Assembly: GCA_024235615.1 (NCBI GenBank)
Contig: JACKMB010000006.1
Span: 1 to 64,000, forward strand
DNA from: Thauera sp.
GTDB taxonomy: Bacteria > Pseudomonadota > Gammaproteobacteria > Burkholderiales > Rhodocyclaceae
Direction of reading: 5' to 3'
Length of the DNA: 64,000 nt
The position numbers and the translations under genes are program-made. Shown here piece after piece: positions 5,993 through 14,292 of the stretch. The notes beneath the pieces were generated by a model, which worked only from the letters and a program-made list of their open reading frames with translations, did not search any database and had not been told where the DNA came from. Each line of letters opens with the position of its first letter. The first letter of the stretch is position 1.

Positions 5993-8692
5993 TCAGCGGT
6001 CGCGGAATTCGTACAGGTGGTTGAAGAGGACAATGCGGTAAGCGGGGCCGAGGGTTTCGATGCCCAGGCCGCCGATGTCCTGGATGATGCGGTTGGTCTG
6101 CTGGCGGCGCGATTGCTCGTCCAGTTTGCGTAGCTTGTCGTCGACGAAGCGACGTGTGCGGTAGGCGAGTCTGGAGCGCCACATTGCGGCTTCGGCGACG
6201 CGTTCTTCCTTTTCCTTCTGGCGCATGTCGACGAACTGTTGAAGGCCGTAGACGAAACCAGTGGACAGCCGGAGTTCGTCTCGCAGCACGGTGAGTCGAG
6301 TCAATGCGGCCTCGAGTTCGCACCAATGCTTCCAGGCGATGGTTTCGCCGAAACAGGTAACGGCGTTCTTGCCTGGGTGTTTCTTGGCTTCCGCCAGTGC
6401 GTCTTCGGCGAGTTCGGCAAGACTGTGGATGGGGGCACCGGGTTTCTGTGTGGCGATACCGGCTGAAAAGTGGATGCGCCCATTCTCGGCGACATAGTGA
6501 TTGAACTCGTCGCGCAGGCGTGCGGCCAGTTTCTGTACGCTGCGCCAGGGGCCGATCAGGAAGAAATCGTCGCCGCCGGCGAACACCGTGTAGACGCTGG
6601 GAAACTCTCGCGCCAGCAGCCAGGGCAAGTAGATCGCGAAGAATCCGTTCACCTGCCGGGAAAGCGCGGCCATCTTGGCAAAAGTTGGCTGTTGGAGACC
6701 GACGCGGAACAACTCGCCGAGATTGTCGATGTCGCCCTTGAGCACGCCGAGCGCGGCTACGCCGACCCAGCGATCGGGATTGTCGTCCGAAGGTTGCCTG
6801 TCGTCGCAGGCGAGCATGTCCAGTGTCTTCAGCTCATCGACTCCCGGTAGTTCTTCTCCCCCGAGCAACTCGCGGTAGCGGTCAGCGAGTGGACCGAGGT
6901 CGTCGGCGCCCGTCCGCGGCACGTAGCCGCTGATGAAACGTCGGGCAAAGCCGTTCCAGAGTGCGGTTGTGCCGTCCGTGTCACTGACGTCGGGGAGGGA
7001 GAAGTCCCAGCAGCGGCGCAGTGCGGCTGTGCTCGCCAGTTCTCCGAAGCGGCCGGTGGCCTCCTCATTTGCTGTGAAGGCGATCGCGTAGCCGAAAAGA
7101 TCGACTTCGAGCTTGCGCAACCTGGCGTGTTCGCGCAGATCTTCTGCCGCCGCGGCATTCACGACCAGTAGCCGGTCGAGCCTGACCAGCGACTCGCCGA
7201 TGGTGATCTGGTCTCGCGACAGGGCACAGGACGGTACTGCGGTGTTCGACGAGTCAGCCGGTAGCCGGCCGTTATAGGCGCACGCGCCATGGACGTAGCT
7301 CGCGTCGGTGAAGACTTTGCCACCGAGCGCGCAAAGACCGAAGCGCTGATGCTTGGCGATATCGAGCTGCTCATGGAGTCGGGTCATGAGCTTCGCGAAC
7401 GGCGTGTTCTCATTCCTTTCACCGTTCTTGCGCAGGAAGTCGGCGCAGGCGGCCGACGTCCAGGCGAGGCCAACACCCGCCAACCCGAACGTGCGTTCGA
7501 GGAACCATTGGTTCAGTTCATTTCGCAAGGTCTGGAGCCGGTCGCGAACGTCGTCCGTGTTTGGCGCAACGATCATGAACTTGCCTGCAGCATTGATGAT
7601 CTGGCTGGTCGGCGGCAGGCCGAGTTCGTCGAGGATGCGCAAGGCGGCCAATTCGGTGAACAGAGAGACCTGAAACGAGCGTCCGCGGAGCAACTTGGCT
7701 GCATGCTTGCGTGATTCGGCGCCGCTGGCAAAGATGAAGTCCTGAATGCCGAAGAAGTCGCCCTGCACAAGCAAGAACTTCTGTTCGTTGAAGTCGACCC
7801 GGCCGCGGAGGCGGCTTGCGGCATCGGCGTCCAGTTGCCCGTTCGCGTCATGCCAACGCCACAGGGCGACGGCCAGCGCTGCGGCGGCGCGGGAGTGGTC
7901 GTAGAGCGAGACCTCAGGGCGCACGCCAAAGGCGGTGGCAGCAGGAATGGCGTGAGTACACGTCAGCCACAAGCTGTCGAAGTGATCGAGCCAAAGCGGC
8001 AGATTGCCGCGATGGCTCGGCGGAATCTGATCCAGGCCGGCAAGGAACTGGTTCCACAGCGACCGGTACTCAGCTTGCGCAGCCTTGTCGTCGCGTCCTT
8101 CGCAAGTCGTTGCCGGCATTGGGAAGAGGCTGCGAGGCGACAACATGCGCAGCGGATAGCGGTGGAGCAGCGTCGATTCTGCCGATGCATCGTTGCCCAG
8201 TCTGAGCTGTTCGAACAACGTGAGTTGGCGTGAGGTGTAGTGGTTCAGGCCGTTCGCGCGCTTTTCGCCTGCCTCGTTGTATCGGTCGAACTCCTCGCGC
8301 TCGAAGCCGGACGCGACTCGGTCTGCGGTGGCGATTATCCACTGTAGAGAGGTGTCGGGCCGATGGTGGGCTGCGGCGGCATTGACGAGTGAATCGGTTG
8401 CATTGTGCGAGTCGTCGTCGCCGGCATGGCGGCGTCCGGCAAACGGCGTGGTGTCTCCACGCAGCGTGTCGGGCAGTCGTCCTTCGATTGCGCCGAAGGC
8501 GAGCGCGGTGTGTGCGGCGTGCTGGTGGCTGAACCATTTTCCATCCACATGGAATGGGCAGTACAGCGTCAGATGAACGTCCAGTCGCGGGTCGTCATGA
8601 AAGACGCGCGCACGCTCCGCGAACTTGCCCAGATCGTGCAGGTAGGCCGCCAGCGCAACTCGACTCGACGCGTCCATCAATGGGTGTGGCAT
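5993..8692 (-). CDS. cas10: Type III-A Cas10/Csm1 with HD and GGDD active sites
   Basis: This 899-residue protein is the large subunit of the Csm complex. H19-D20 in YLHDLGKFAERA form the HD motif of the single-strand DNase domain. AGGDDFFLIG, near residues 705-713, is the GGDD motif of the Palm cyclase that makes cyclic oligoadenylate when target RNA is bound. Both active sites look intact. The start at 8692 has a GGAG upstream; an internal ATG six codons in is possible. Downstream csm2 follows after 14 bases. The upstream CARF gene and the distant csx16 are the expected receiver and quencher of its signal. Confidence 0.96.
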   Translation of the reverse strand: MPHPLMDASSRVALAAYLHDLGKFAERARVFHDDPRLDVHLTLYCPFHVDGKWFSHQHAAHTALAFGAIEGRLPDTLRGDTTPFAGRRHAGDDDSHNATDSLVNAAAAHHRPDTSLQWIIATADRVASGFEREEFDRYNEAGEKRANGLNHYTSRQLTLFEQLRLGNDASAESTLLHRYPLRMLSPRSLFPMPATTCEGRDDKAAQAEYRSLWNQFLAGLDQIPPSHRGNLPLWLDHFDSLWLTCTHAIPAATAFGVRPEVSLYDHSRAAAALAVALWRWHDANGQLDADAASRLRGRVDFNEQKFLLVQGDFFGIQDFIFASGAESRKHAAKLLRGRSFQVSLFTELAALRILDELGLPPTSQIINAAGKFMIVAPNTDDVRDRLQTLRNELNQWFLERTFGLAGVGLAWTSAACADFLRKNGERNENTPFAKLMTRLHEQLDIAKHQRFGLCALGGKVFTDASYVHGACAYNGRLPADSSNTAVPSCALSRDQITIGESLVRLDRLLVVNAAAAEDLREHARLRKLEVDLFGYAIAFTANEEATGRFGELASTAALRRCWDFSLPDVSDTDGTTALWNGFARRFISGYVPRTGADDLGPLADRYRELLGGEELPGVDELKTLDMLACDDRQPSDDNPDRWVGVAALGVLKGDIDNLGELFRVGLQQPTFAKMAALSRQVNGFFAIYLPWLLAREFPSVYTVFAGGDDFFLIGPWRSVQKLAARLRDEFNHYVAENGRIHFSAGIATQKPGAPIHSLAELAEDALAEAKKHPGKNAVTCFGETIAWKHWCELEAALTRLTVLRDELRLSTGFVYGLQQFVDMRQKEKEERVAEAAMWRSRLAYRTRRFVDDKLRKLDEQSRRQQTNRIIQDIGGLGIETLGPAYRIVLFNHLYEFRDR

Positions 8693-8768
8693 GGTTGCTC
8701 CGGCTGAAAGGTTTGGACTTTGTAGGTTATCGAGCTTGGCGAAGGCATATTCGCATGGCCTGAAAAGT

Positions 8769-9938
8769 CTAGCCGTGCGAAATGCCGCGCCCTGCTATCG
8801 CAAGCTTGCGTGCATTCGGCTCGAGCAGTTGGACAGCCTCCGCCTCCAGTGCCAGTCGATACCGATGCGGCCGGTTGCCGCCGTCATCGATCCGGTAGGT
8901 GCTGGCGGCGGGGCCGAGGTGTTTGTCGAGTGCGCTGCGCAGCTTCGACAGCCGCGACGAGAAGTAGCTGCCGTCCATGCCGCCGCGCAGGGCGTGCTCG
9001 GCCGAGCTCATGTCGCGCATGGGGCCGACGATGGCGCGCAGCTCGCGCAGGTAGCGTGCGGCCCAGGCCATGTCCGGGACGTCCTTGGGCGGTGCGGGCA
9101 GGGCGGGCTCGCCGGCGAGCGCGCGCCGCGCGAAGACCGCGAGGATGGCCAGTTCGGCCGGTGGCAGGCGGAAGCTGCGGCCGGCGGCGCGGACTTCGCG
9201 ACTGCCGAGGTCGATCTCCAGGCGCGCGGGGCCGAGGGCGGCGCGCGCGGCGTCGACGGTGGCGTTGAAGCTGGCGCGGCCGTCCAGCAGCGCGCTCGGC
9301 AGGCCGTGGCGCAGGCTGACGAAGGGGATCTCGGCCAGGCTGACGCGGGCGTCGCGCGCGTCGGCCAGTTTCTTGTCCGCGGTCTCGATGACGTTCTCGT
9401 AGGGGGTGGGGTAGAAGAACGACCAGGTGTTCTCGAAGGGTTCCGAGACCAGCACGTGCGAGAGGCGGTCCTGCGGGCGGCCGAACAGCGACAGAGCGTA
9501 GCCGAGGAAAAAGCCCATGGTCTTGCGCCCGCCGGCGATCGAGACGTGGAGGGCAGTGTCGGGATCGGCGGTGAGGGTGCGCACCTGCTCGGTGATGAAG
9601 TCGGCGCAGGCGAGGTTGTCCTGCGGGCTGCGGATGTCGCTCATGGGCCGACCGTCGGTGTCGCGTAGTACATGAATGTGCGTGGCGTCGAAGGCGATCG
9701 GCGGCAGTGCGTAGTCGTGGCACAGGCGATGGAACCAGCCGAGCTTGTCCGAGAGCAGCGCGAGGCGGGCACGCTCGGCGCCTTCGGCGGTGGTGACGAG
9801 ATGGATCTCGGTCGGGATGAAGGGCGGATCCGTGGCGATCGCGAGCGCATAGAGCGTTTCGGTGACGATCTGCGGCGACAGGCCGGTGACGGCGAGCAGG
9901 ATACGGCGGGAGCAGGTGCGGGGGGCTTCGGCTTGCAT
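8769..9938 (-). CDS. CARF-domain CRISPR protein, NE0113 family
   Basis: This 389-residue protein begins RRILLAVTGLSPQIVTETLYAL and carries HVSIAGGRKTMGFFLGYALS. Both are signatures of the Cas_NE0113 (TIGR02584/PF09623) CARF family, which senses cyclic oligoadenylate and is sometimes named a Csm6-type ring nuclease. Residues about 8-165 form the CARF domain. The C-terminal half ends in SSRLSKLRSALDKHLG...YRI...RPHRYRLAL, which resembles a winged helix. A single RDMSSAEH fits a loose Rx6H HEPN pattern, but I see no HEPN context, so RNase activity is uncertain. It is the first gene of the operon, 76 bases before cas10, and ATG 9938 follows a good promoter-like sequence. Confidence 0.85.
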   Translation of the reverse strand: MQAEAPRTCSRRILLAVTGLSPQIVTETLYALAIATDPPFIPTEIHLVTTAEGAERARLALLSDKLGWFHRLCHDYALPPIAFDATHIHVLRDTDGRPMSDIRSPQDNLACADFITEQVRTLTADPDTALHVSIAGGRKTMGFFLGYALSLFGRPQDRLSHVLVSEPFENTWSFFYPTPYENVIETADKKLADARDARVSLAEIPFVSLRHGLPSALLDGRASFNATVDAARAALGPARLEIDLGSREVRAAGRSFRLPPAELAILAVFARRALAGEPALPAPPKDVPDMAWAARYLRELRAIVGPMRDMSSAEHALRGGMDGSYFSSRLSKLRSALDKHLGPAASTYRIDDGGNRPHRYRLALEAEAVQLLEPNARKLAIAGRGISHG

Positions 9939-9971
9939 GGTTGGGCGACCGACCGGATGGACAATGCCGTG

Positions 9972-9999
9972 GTTATAGTCGAAAACACGGCCAGGCAAG
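9972..9999 (-). promoter_or_regulatory. Candidate promoter of the CRISPR operon
   Basis: On the minus strand, CTTGCC (9999-9994) and TATAAC (9977-9972) are separated by 16 bases and lie 34 bases before the CARF gene start. They are the best sigma-70-like elements between the AsnC gene and the operon. Nothing here was tested beyond inspection. Confidence 0.45.
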
Positions 10000-10021
10000 C
10001 GCACCGCAAGCTTGCCGAAGC

Positions 10022-10444
10022 TCAGACCCGGTAGGTCTTCAGGTGGATGCTGGTCTCGCTGCTGTGGATGCCCTTGATCAGGCGGATGCGCTCGAGCACC
10101 GTCGACAGCTCGGTGAGGTTGGCTGCGCGCAGGCCGACGAGCAGGTCCCAGCGGCCGTTGGTGTCGTGCAGCTCGGCGACCGCGGGTTCGCCGAGCAGGC
10201 TGGCGATCACCATGCGGGTTTCGTTGCCTTCGACGGCGATGCTGGTCCAGGCGCGGATCTCGTTGGGCTGCGCGTCGGGGCGCAGGCGCACGGTGTAGCC
10301 GACGATGATGCCCTGGTCCTCGAGGCGCGCGATGCGGTTGGTGACGGTGCCGCGCGAGACCTGGAGCTTGTGCGCGAGCGCGGCCACGCTCAGGCGGGCG
10401 TCGTTGCGCAGCAGGCCGATCAACTGGTGATCCAGGGTGTCCAT
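10022..10444 (-). CDS. AsnC/Lrp-family transcriptional regulator
   Basis: This 140-residue protein has the classic Lrp/AsnC layout. An N-terminal helix-turn-helix begins LDHQLIGLLRNDARLSVAALA and continues SRGTVTNRIARLEDQGII. It is followed by a C-terminal ligand-binding RAM/ACT-like domain. Such regulators sense amino acids and form octamers on DNA. It is transcribed divergently from the ornithine cyclodeaminase gene at 10589, with 144 bases between them, so control of that gene by an amino acid such as ornithine or arginine is likely. The CRISPR operon lies downstream on the same strand but appears to have its own promoter. Confidence 0.9.
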   Translation of the reverse strand: MDTLDHQLIGLLRNDARLSVAALAHKLQVSRGTVTNRIARLEDQGIIVGYTVRLRPDAQPNEIRAWTSIAVEGNETRMVIASLLGEPAVAELHDTNGRWDLLVGLRAANLTELSTVLERIRLIKGIHSSETSIHLKTYRV

Positions 10445-10588
10445 TCGAGCATTCCGGCAATTTGGCCTGGCGATTCTGCCTAAAGGCTGACGTTTTCGAT
10501 ACAGAGTTGCGGATTCTGTTTGGCGGCGCATTCGGTCAAGATGACGCCAGCACAGCGCCACATCCAATAACGAGGACGGAGACCGATC

Positions 10589-11677
10589 ATGAGCGCCCCT
10601 GCAGCCAGACGTCTGAACACCCAGTACCTGAGCGCCGAGCGCGTCGCCGAGATCGTGCGCCGCAAGGGGCTCGCCAACTGCATCGCCGGCGTCGCCAGCT
10701 ACATCCGCCAGGACTTCCTGCGCTGGAACGATTTCGACAAGTGCGCCCGCGTCGCCAGCCACTCCGAGGTCGGCGTGATCGAGCTGATGCCGGTGTCGGA
10801 CGCCCGCAGCTATGCCTTCAAGTATGTGAATGGGCACCCGTCGAACCATCGCTTCAGGCTGCCGACCGTGATGGCCTTCGGCGTGCTCGCGGACGTCGAG
10901 ACCGGCACCCCCGAGCTGGTCAGCGAGCTGACCCTGACCACCGCGATCCGCACCGCCGCGATGTCGGCGGTGGCCGCACGGGCGCTGGCGCGCGAGGACG
11001 TGCGCAGCATGGCGCTGATCGGCAACGGCGCGCAGAGCGAGTTTCAGGCGCTCGCCTTCCACCACCTGCTGGGCGTCGAGGTCTTCCATCTGTTCGACGT
11101 CGACACCGCCGCCACCCGCAAGCTCGCCGCCAACCTCGAGCGCCTGGGCCTGGCCTGGCGCGCCTTCGACAGCGTGGGCGCGGCCGTGCGCGGCTGCGAC
11201 ATCGTGACCACGGCGACCGCCGACAAGACCAACGCCGCCATCCTCACCGCCGACATCATCGAGCCGGGCATGCACCTCAATGCCGTGGGTGGTGACTGCC
11301 CGGGCAAGACCGAGCTGCACGCCGACGTGCTGCGCCTCGGCCCGGTGTTCTGCGAGTTCGAGCCGCAGTCGCGCATCGAGGGCGACATGCAGCAGATGCC
11401 CGCCGATTTCCCGGTCACCGAGCTCTGGCAGGTGCTCGCCGGTCGTGTCCAGGGGCGCACGAGCGCGGCCCAGGTCACGATCTTCGACTCGGTCGGCTTT
11501 GCGCTGGAGGACTATTCGGCGCTGCGCTACATGCGCGACCTCGCGCTGGAGTCGGGCATGGGCGAGCGGCTGGCGCTGATCCCGGAGCTGGACGATCCGA
11601 AGGACCTGTTCGGCTTCATCGCCGCGGAGCCGCCCGTTGCGGCTGCATCGGGCGCGGCGACGGTGGCTGCCTGCTGA
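10589..11677 (+). CDS. Ornithine cyclodeaminase family protein
   Basis: This 362-residue protein belongs to the ornithine cyclodeaminase/mu-crystallin family, which uses NAD to convert L-ornithine to proline plus ammonia. The nucleotide-binding Rossmann segment is visible as SMALIGNGAQSEFQALAF near residue 138, followed by FDVDTAATRKLAANLE. The conserved HLNAVGGDCPGKTEL loop appears near residue 230. Length is close to ornithine cyclodeaminases of other proteobacteria. It lies opposite an Lrp-type regulator, which supports an amino-acid catabolic role. Related family members act on other amino acids, so the substrate is inferred. The ATG follows GGACGGAG. Confidence 0.88.
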   Translation: MSAPAARRLNTQYLSAERVAEIVRRKGLANCIAGVASYIRQDFLRWNDFDKCARVASHSEVGVIELMPVSDARSYAFKYVNGHPSNHRFRLPTVMAFGVLADVETGTPELVSELTLTTAIRTAAMSAVAARALAREDVRSMALIGNGAQSEFQALAFHHLLGVEVFHLFDVDTAATRKLAANLERLGLAWRAFDSVGAAVRGCDIVTTATADKTNAAILTADIIEPGMHLNAVGGDCPGKTELHADVLRLGPVFCEFEPQSRIEGDMQQMPADFPVTELWQVLAGRVQGRTSAAQVTIFDSVGFALEDYSALRYMRDLALESGMGERLALIPELDDPKDLFGFIAAEPPVAAASGAATVAAC

Positions 11678-11857
11678 GCCCGTCGGCGGGCGGCTCGGTT
11701 CCGGGCGCAGTCGCCCGCGGGCAGCGTTTCTGGTGGCCTGGACGAGAAAATCGCGCCGAAGTGGCGCCGATTTCGTCCGCGGCTATGTCCATTTCCGCGC
11801 CAAAACAATACGATGACGGGTTTCGGTCGGTCTCTAATCAGAACTGGAATACACGTC

Positions 11858-13279
11858 ATGCAAAGCTCGGGAAAACGGATGATCTCGGTTGAAAAGATCG
11901 GTGGCACCTCGATGTCGGCCTTCGGGGATGTGCTGCGCCACATCATGCTCTACGACAAGGCGCGCATCCTCGGCCGCATCTACGTGGTGTCGGCCTATTC
12001 CGGCGTGACCAACCAGCTGCTGGAGCACAAGAAGACCGGCGAGCGCGGCATCTACGCGCTGTTCGCGGAAGGTTCGGACTACCACGGCGCGCTCGACGCG
12101 CTTGCGGCCAGCCTCAAGAAGCTCAACGCCGGCTTCGCCGAGCTCGCCCTGCCGCTGGATGTCGCCGACGCCTTCGTCGACACCCGCATCGGCGAGGTCA
12201 AGAAGTATCTCGACGCGATGCAGCACGTGCTCGCCAGCGGCTACATCCGCCGCCAGGACGTGCTGCTCGCCGCGCGCGAGGTGCTGGCCTCGGTGGGCGA
12301 GTCGCACAGCGCCTTCAACAGCGTGGAGATGCTCAAGGCCAACGGCGTCAATGCCATCCTGCTCGACCTCGCCGGCTTCCACGACGACAAGGCGTGGACG
12401 ATCGACGAGCGCATCCACAACAGCTTCAAGGGCCTCGACCTCGACAACAGCGTGATCGTCGCGACCGGCTACACCAAGGGCACCGAGGGCATCATGCGCG
12501 AGTTCGACCGCGGCTACTCCGAGGTCACCTTCAGCAAGATCGCGGTCGAGGTGCGCCCCGCCGAGGCGGTGATCCACAAGGAGTTCCACCTCTCCTCGGC
12601 CGACCCCAACATCGTCGGCCTGGAGAACGCGGTGATCGTGGGTGCGACCAACTACGACGTCGCCGACCAGCTCGCCGACGTCGGCATGGAGGCCATCCAC
12701 CCCAAGGCGGCCAAGCCGATGGAGCTCGCCGGCATTCCGATCCGCCTCAAGAACACCTTCGAGCCCGATCACCCGGGTACGCTGATCACCAAGGACTACG
12801 TCGGCGAGCGCGCCCGCGTCGAGATGGTGACCGGCAGCGACAAGGTCACTCTGGTCGAGATCCACGACCCCAGCATGGTCGGCACCGTCGGCTTCGATCT
12901 CGGGATCATGGAGATCTTCTTCAAGCACGACGTCTCCTACATCCTCAAGGCGACCAACGCCAACTCGATCGCCCACGTGCTGTGGGAGAGCTCGGTGACG
13001 CCCGAGCTGGTCGCCGAGCTGGAGGCGCGCTACCAGGTGGTCACGGTCAAGAACAGCGCGATCGTGTGCGCGATCGGTTCCAACATCAGCATCCCCGGCG
13101 TGCTCGCGCGCGCGGCGCAGGCGCTCGCCGACGCGCAGATCAACGTGAACTGCGTGTCGCAGACCCTGCGCCAGGTGAACATGCAGTTCATCATCGAGCG
13201 CAGCGACTACAAGCAGGCGATCATCGCCCTCAACCATTCGCTGTGCGTGACGCCCGGCGTGCCGGTGCCGCGCGCCTGA
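11858..13279 (+). CDS. ask: Aspartate kinase, Ask_Ect type
   Basis: This 473-residue protein phosphorylates aspartate, the first step towards lysine, threonine, methionine and ectoine. VEKIGGTSMSAF near the N-terminus, VVSAYSGVTNQLLEHKKTG, HKEFHLSSADPN and TNYDVADQLADVGMEAIHPKAAK match the Ask_Ect subgroup, the isozyme usually found beside ectABC. A C-terminal pair of ACT domains (about residues 330-470) is present. No ectoine genes are in this window. The start is placed at ATG 11858, close to the conserved motif; an upstream in-frame codon at 11813 would add an unconserved stretch. Confidence 0.88.
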   Translation: MQSSGKRMISVEKIGGTSMSAFGDVLRHIMLYDKARILGRIYVVSAYSGVTNQLLEHKKTGERGIYALFAEGSDYHGALDALAASLKKLNAGFAELALPLDVADAFVDTRIGEVKKYLDAMQHVLASGYIRRQDVLLAAREVLASVGESHSAFNSVEMLKANGVNAILLDLAGFHDDKAWTIDERIHNSFKGLDLDNSVIVATGYTKGTEGIMREFDRGYSEVTFSKIAVEVRPAEAVIHKEFHLSSADPNIVGLENAVIVGATNYDVADQLADVGMEAIHPKAAKPMELAGIPIRLKNTFEPDHPGTLITKDYVGERARVEMVTGSDKVTLVEIHDPSMVGTVGFDLGIMEIFFKHDVSYILKATNANSIAHVLWESSVTPELVAELEARYQVVTVKNSAIVCAIGSNISIPGVLARAAQALADAQINVNCVSQTLRQVNMQFIIERSDYKQAIIALNHSLCVTPGVPVPRA

Positions 13280-13307
13280 TCCTTCCGTCGCGCCCCCGCA
13301 GGGCGCA

Positions 13308-13346
13308 ACAGTCTTGCGGGCATACAGTCCGCGCCCGCAAGACTGT
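13308..13346. other. Perfect 14-bp inverted repeat (RNA hairpin)
   Basis: ACAGTCTTGCGGGC at 13308-13321 and its exact complement at 13333-13346 are separated by 11 bases. A very stable hairpin would form between the aspartate kinase and thioesterase genes. There is no T-run on either side, so it is not a textbook intrinsic terminator. It may be an attenuating or RNA-stabilising structure. Confidence 0.7.
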
Positions 13347-13412
13347 CCACGGCCCCGGCGCGTGTCCGTCACGCCCGGGGCTGTGCCATTTCTCGCAAGG
13401 GAGCTTGCATCC

Positions 13413-13904
13413 ATGCCGAAACACGCCACCCCGCCGGATCTGCCGGTGCAGTTCGAGCCGGAGTTCATCACCGGTGTCCGTGAGATCTTCGAGCAGAAGA
13501 TCGCCTTCAATGCGCTGCTCGGCCTGCAGATCGACGACATCGGCGGCGAGCGCGTGCATGGCCGCATCGCGATGCGCCACGAGCTCGTCGGCCATTTCGT
13601 TCATAACCGCATCCATGGCGGCGTGATCGCCGCCTGCCTCGACGCCATGGGCGGGCTGGCGGTGATGGCGGCGATCGGCGCCCGCCACCTCGACGAGCCG
13701 CCCTTCCAGCGCCTGCACCGCTTCTCCAAGCTCGGCACCATCGACCTGCGCATCGACTACCTGCGCCCCGGCATCGGCGAGTCCTTCCGCATGGAGGCCG
13801 AGGTCCTGCGCCTGGGCTCGCGCGTCGCATCGACGCGGATGAGCTTCCTCGACGCCGACGGCAAGCTGCTGTCCACCGGTTCGGCGGCGTACATCGTCTC
13901 GTGA
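13413..13904 (+). CDS. Hotdog-fold acyl-CoA thioesterase (YigI/PaaI-like)
   Basis: This 163-residue protein fits the hotdog thioesterase family. GHFVHNRIHGGVIAACLDAMGGLA (about residues 58-81) contains the HGGV active-site loop of PaaI/YigI-type enzymes. The strands LGTIDLRIDYLRPG and RMSFLDADGKLLSTGSAAYIV complete the fold. It should hydrolyse acyl-CoA thioesters; the chain length cannot be told. The ATG at 13413 follows AAGGGAG at suitable spacing, which favours it over a longer frame. The cupin gene begins 10 bases after it, so the two are probably co-transcribed. Confidence 0.85.
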   Translation: MPKHATPPDLPVQFEPEFITGVREIFEQKIAFNALLGLQIDDIGGERVHGRIAMRHELVGHFVHNRIHGGVIAACLDAMGGLAVMAAIGARHLDEPPFQRLHRFSKLGTIDLRIDYLRPGIGESFRMEAEVLRLGSRVASTRMSFLDADGKLLSTGSAAYIVS

Positions 13905-13914
13905 GCGGCGGGGA

Positions 13915-14259
13915 ATGAGCGCCGAGCTTCGGGCCGCGGGGCGCGGCAATCTCTTCACGGCGCTGCCTCCGCCCGGCGGTGGCGAGATCTTCCAGACCCT
14001 GTTCGCCGGTCCAGGCTGCCGTGTCGAACGCATCGTCTCGCACGGCCATGCGAGCGCTCCGGGCGACTGGTACGACCAGGACGGCGACGAGTGGGTGGTC
14101 CTGCTGGCCGGCGATGCGGTGCTGCGCTTCGAGAGGGGTGGCGACGTGGCCTTGAAGGCGGGCGACTGGATCGCCATCCCGGCGCATTCCCGGCACCGCG
14201 TCGAGTCGACCTCGGCGGACGCGCTATGGCTGGCGGTGCACGGTACGCCCAGCGGCTGA
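13915..14259 (+). CDS. Cupin-domain protein
   Basis: This is a 114-residue single-domain cupin. The two cupin motifs are recognisable: a modified first motif around HGHASAPGDWYDQDGDEWVVLLAGDAVLRF and a second motif around LKAGDWIAIPAHSRHRVES. Both supply His and Glu residues for metal binding. Small cupins of this kind are often of unknown function, as enzymes or sensors. It follows the thioesterase closely and probably shares its transcript. No specific reaction can be assigned. Confidence 0.8.
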   Translation: MSAELRAAGRGNLFTALPPPGGGEIFQTLFAGPGCRVERIVSHGHASAPGDWYDQDGDEWVVLLAGDAVLRFERGGDVALKAGDWIAIPAHSRHRVESTSADALWLAVHGTPSG

Positions 14260-14292
14260 GACGGCGCCGCGCGCTCCCGGAGGCACTGCGCC

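Noticed and set aside
9000-9035. HEPN RNase active site in the CARF protein (RDMSSAEH)
   Set aside because: It is a single loose Rx6H match without the surrounding helices of a HEPN domain, and the following sequence looks like a winged helix. I kept it only as a question.
10022-11320. Longer reading frame extending the AsnC protein upstream on the minus strand
   Set aside because: The extra 290 codons are antisense to ornithine cyclodeaminase and lack conserved sequence. The AsnC domain starts cleanly at ATG 10444.
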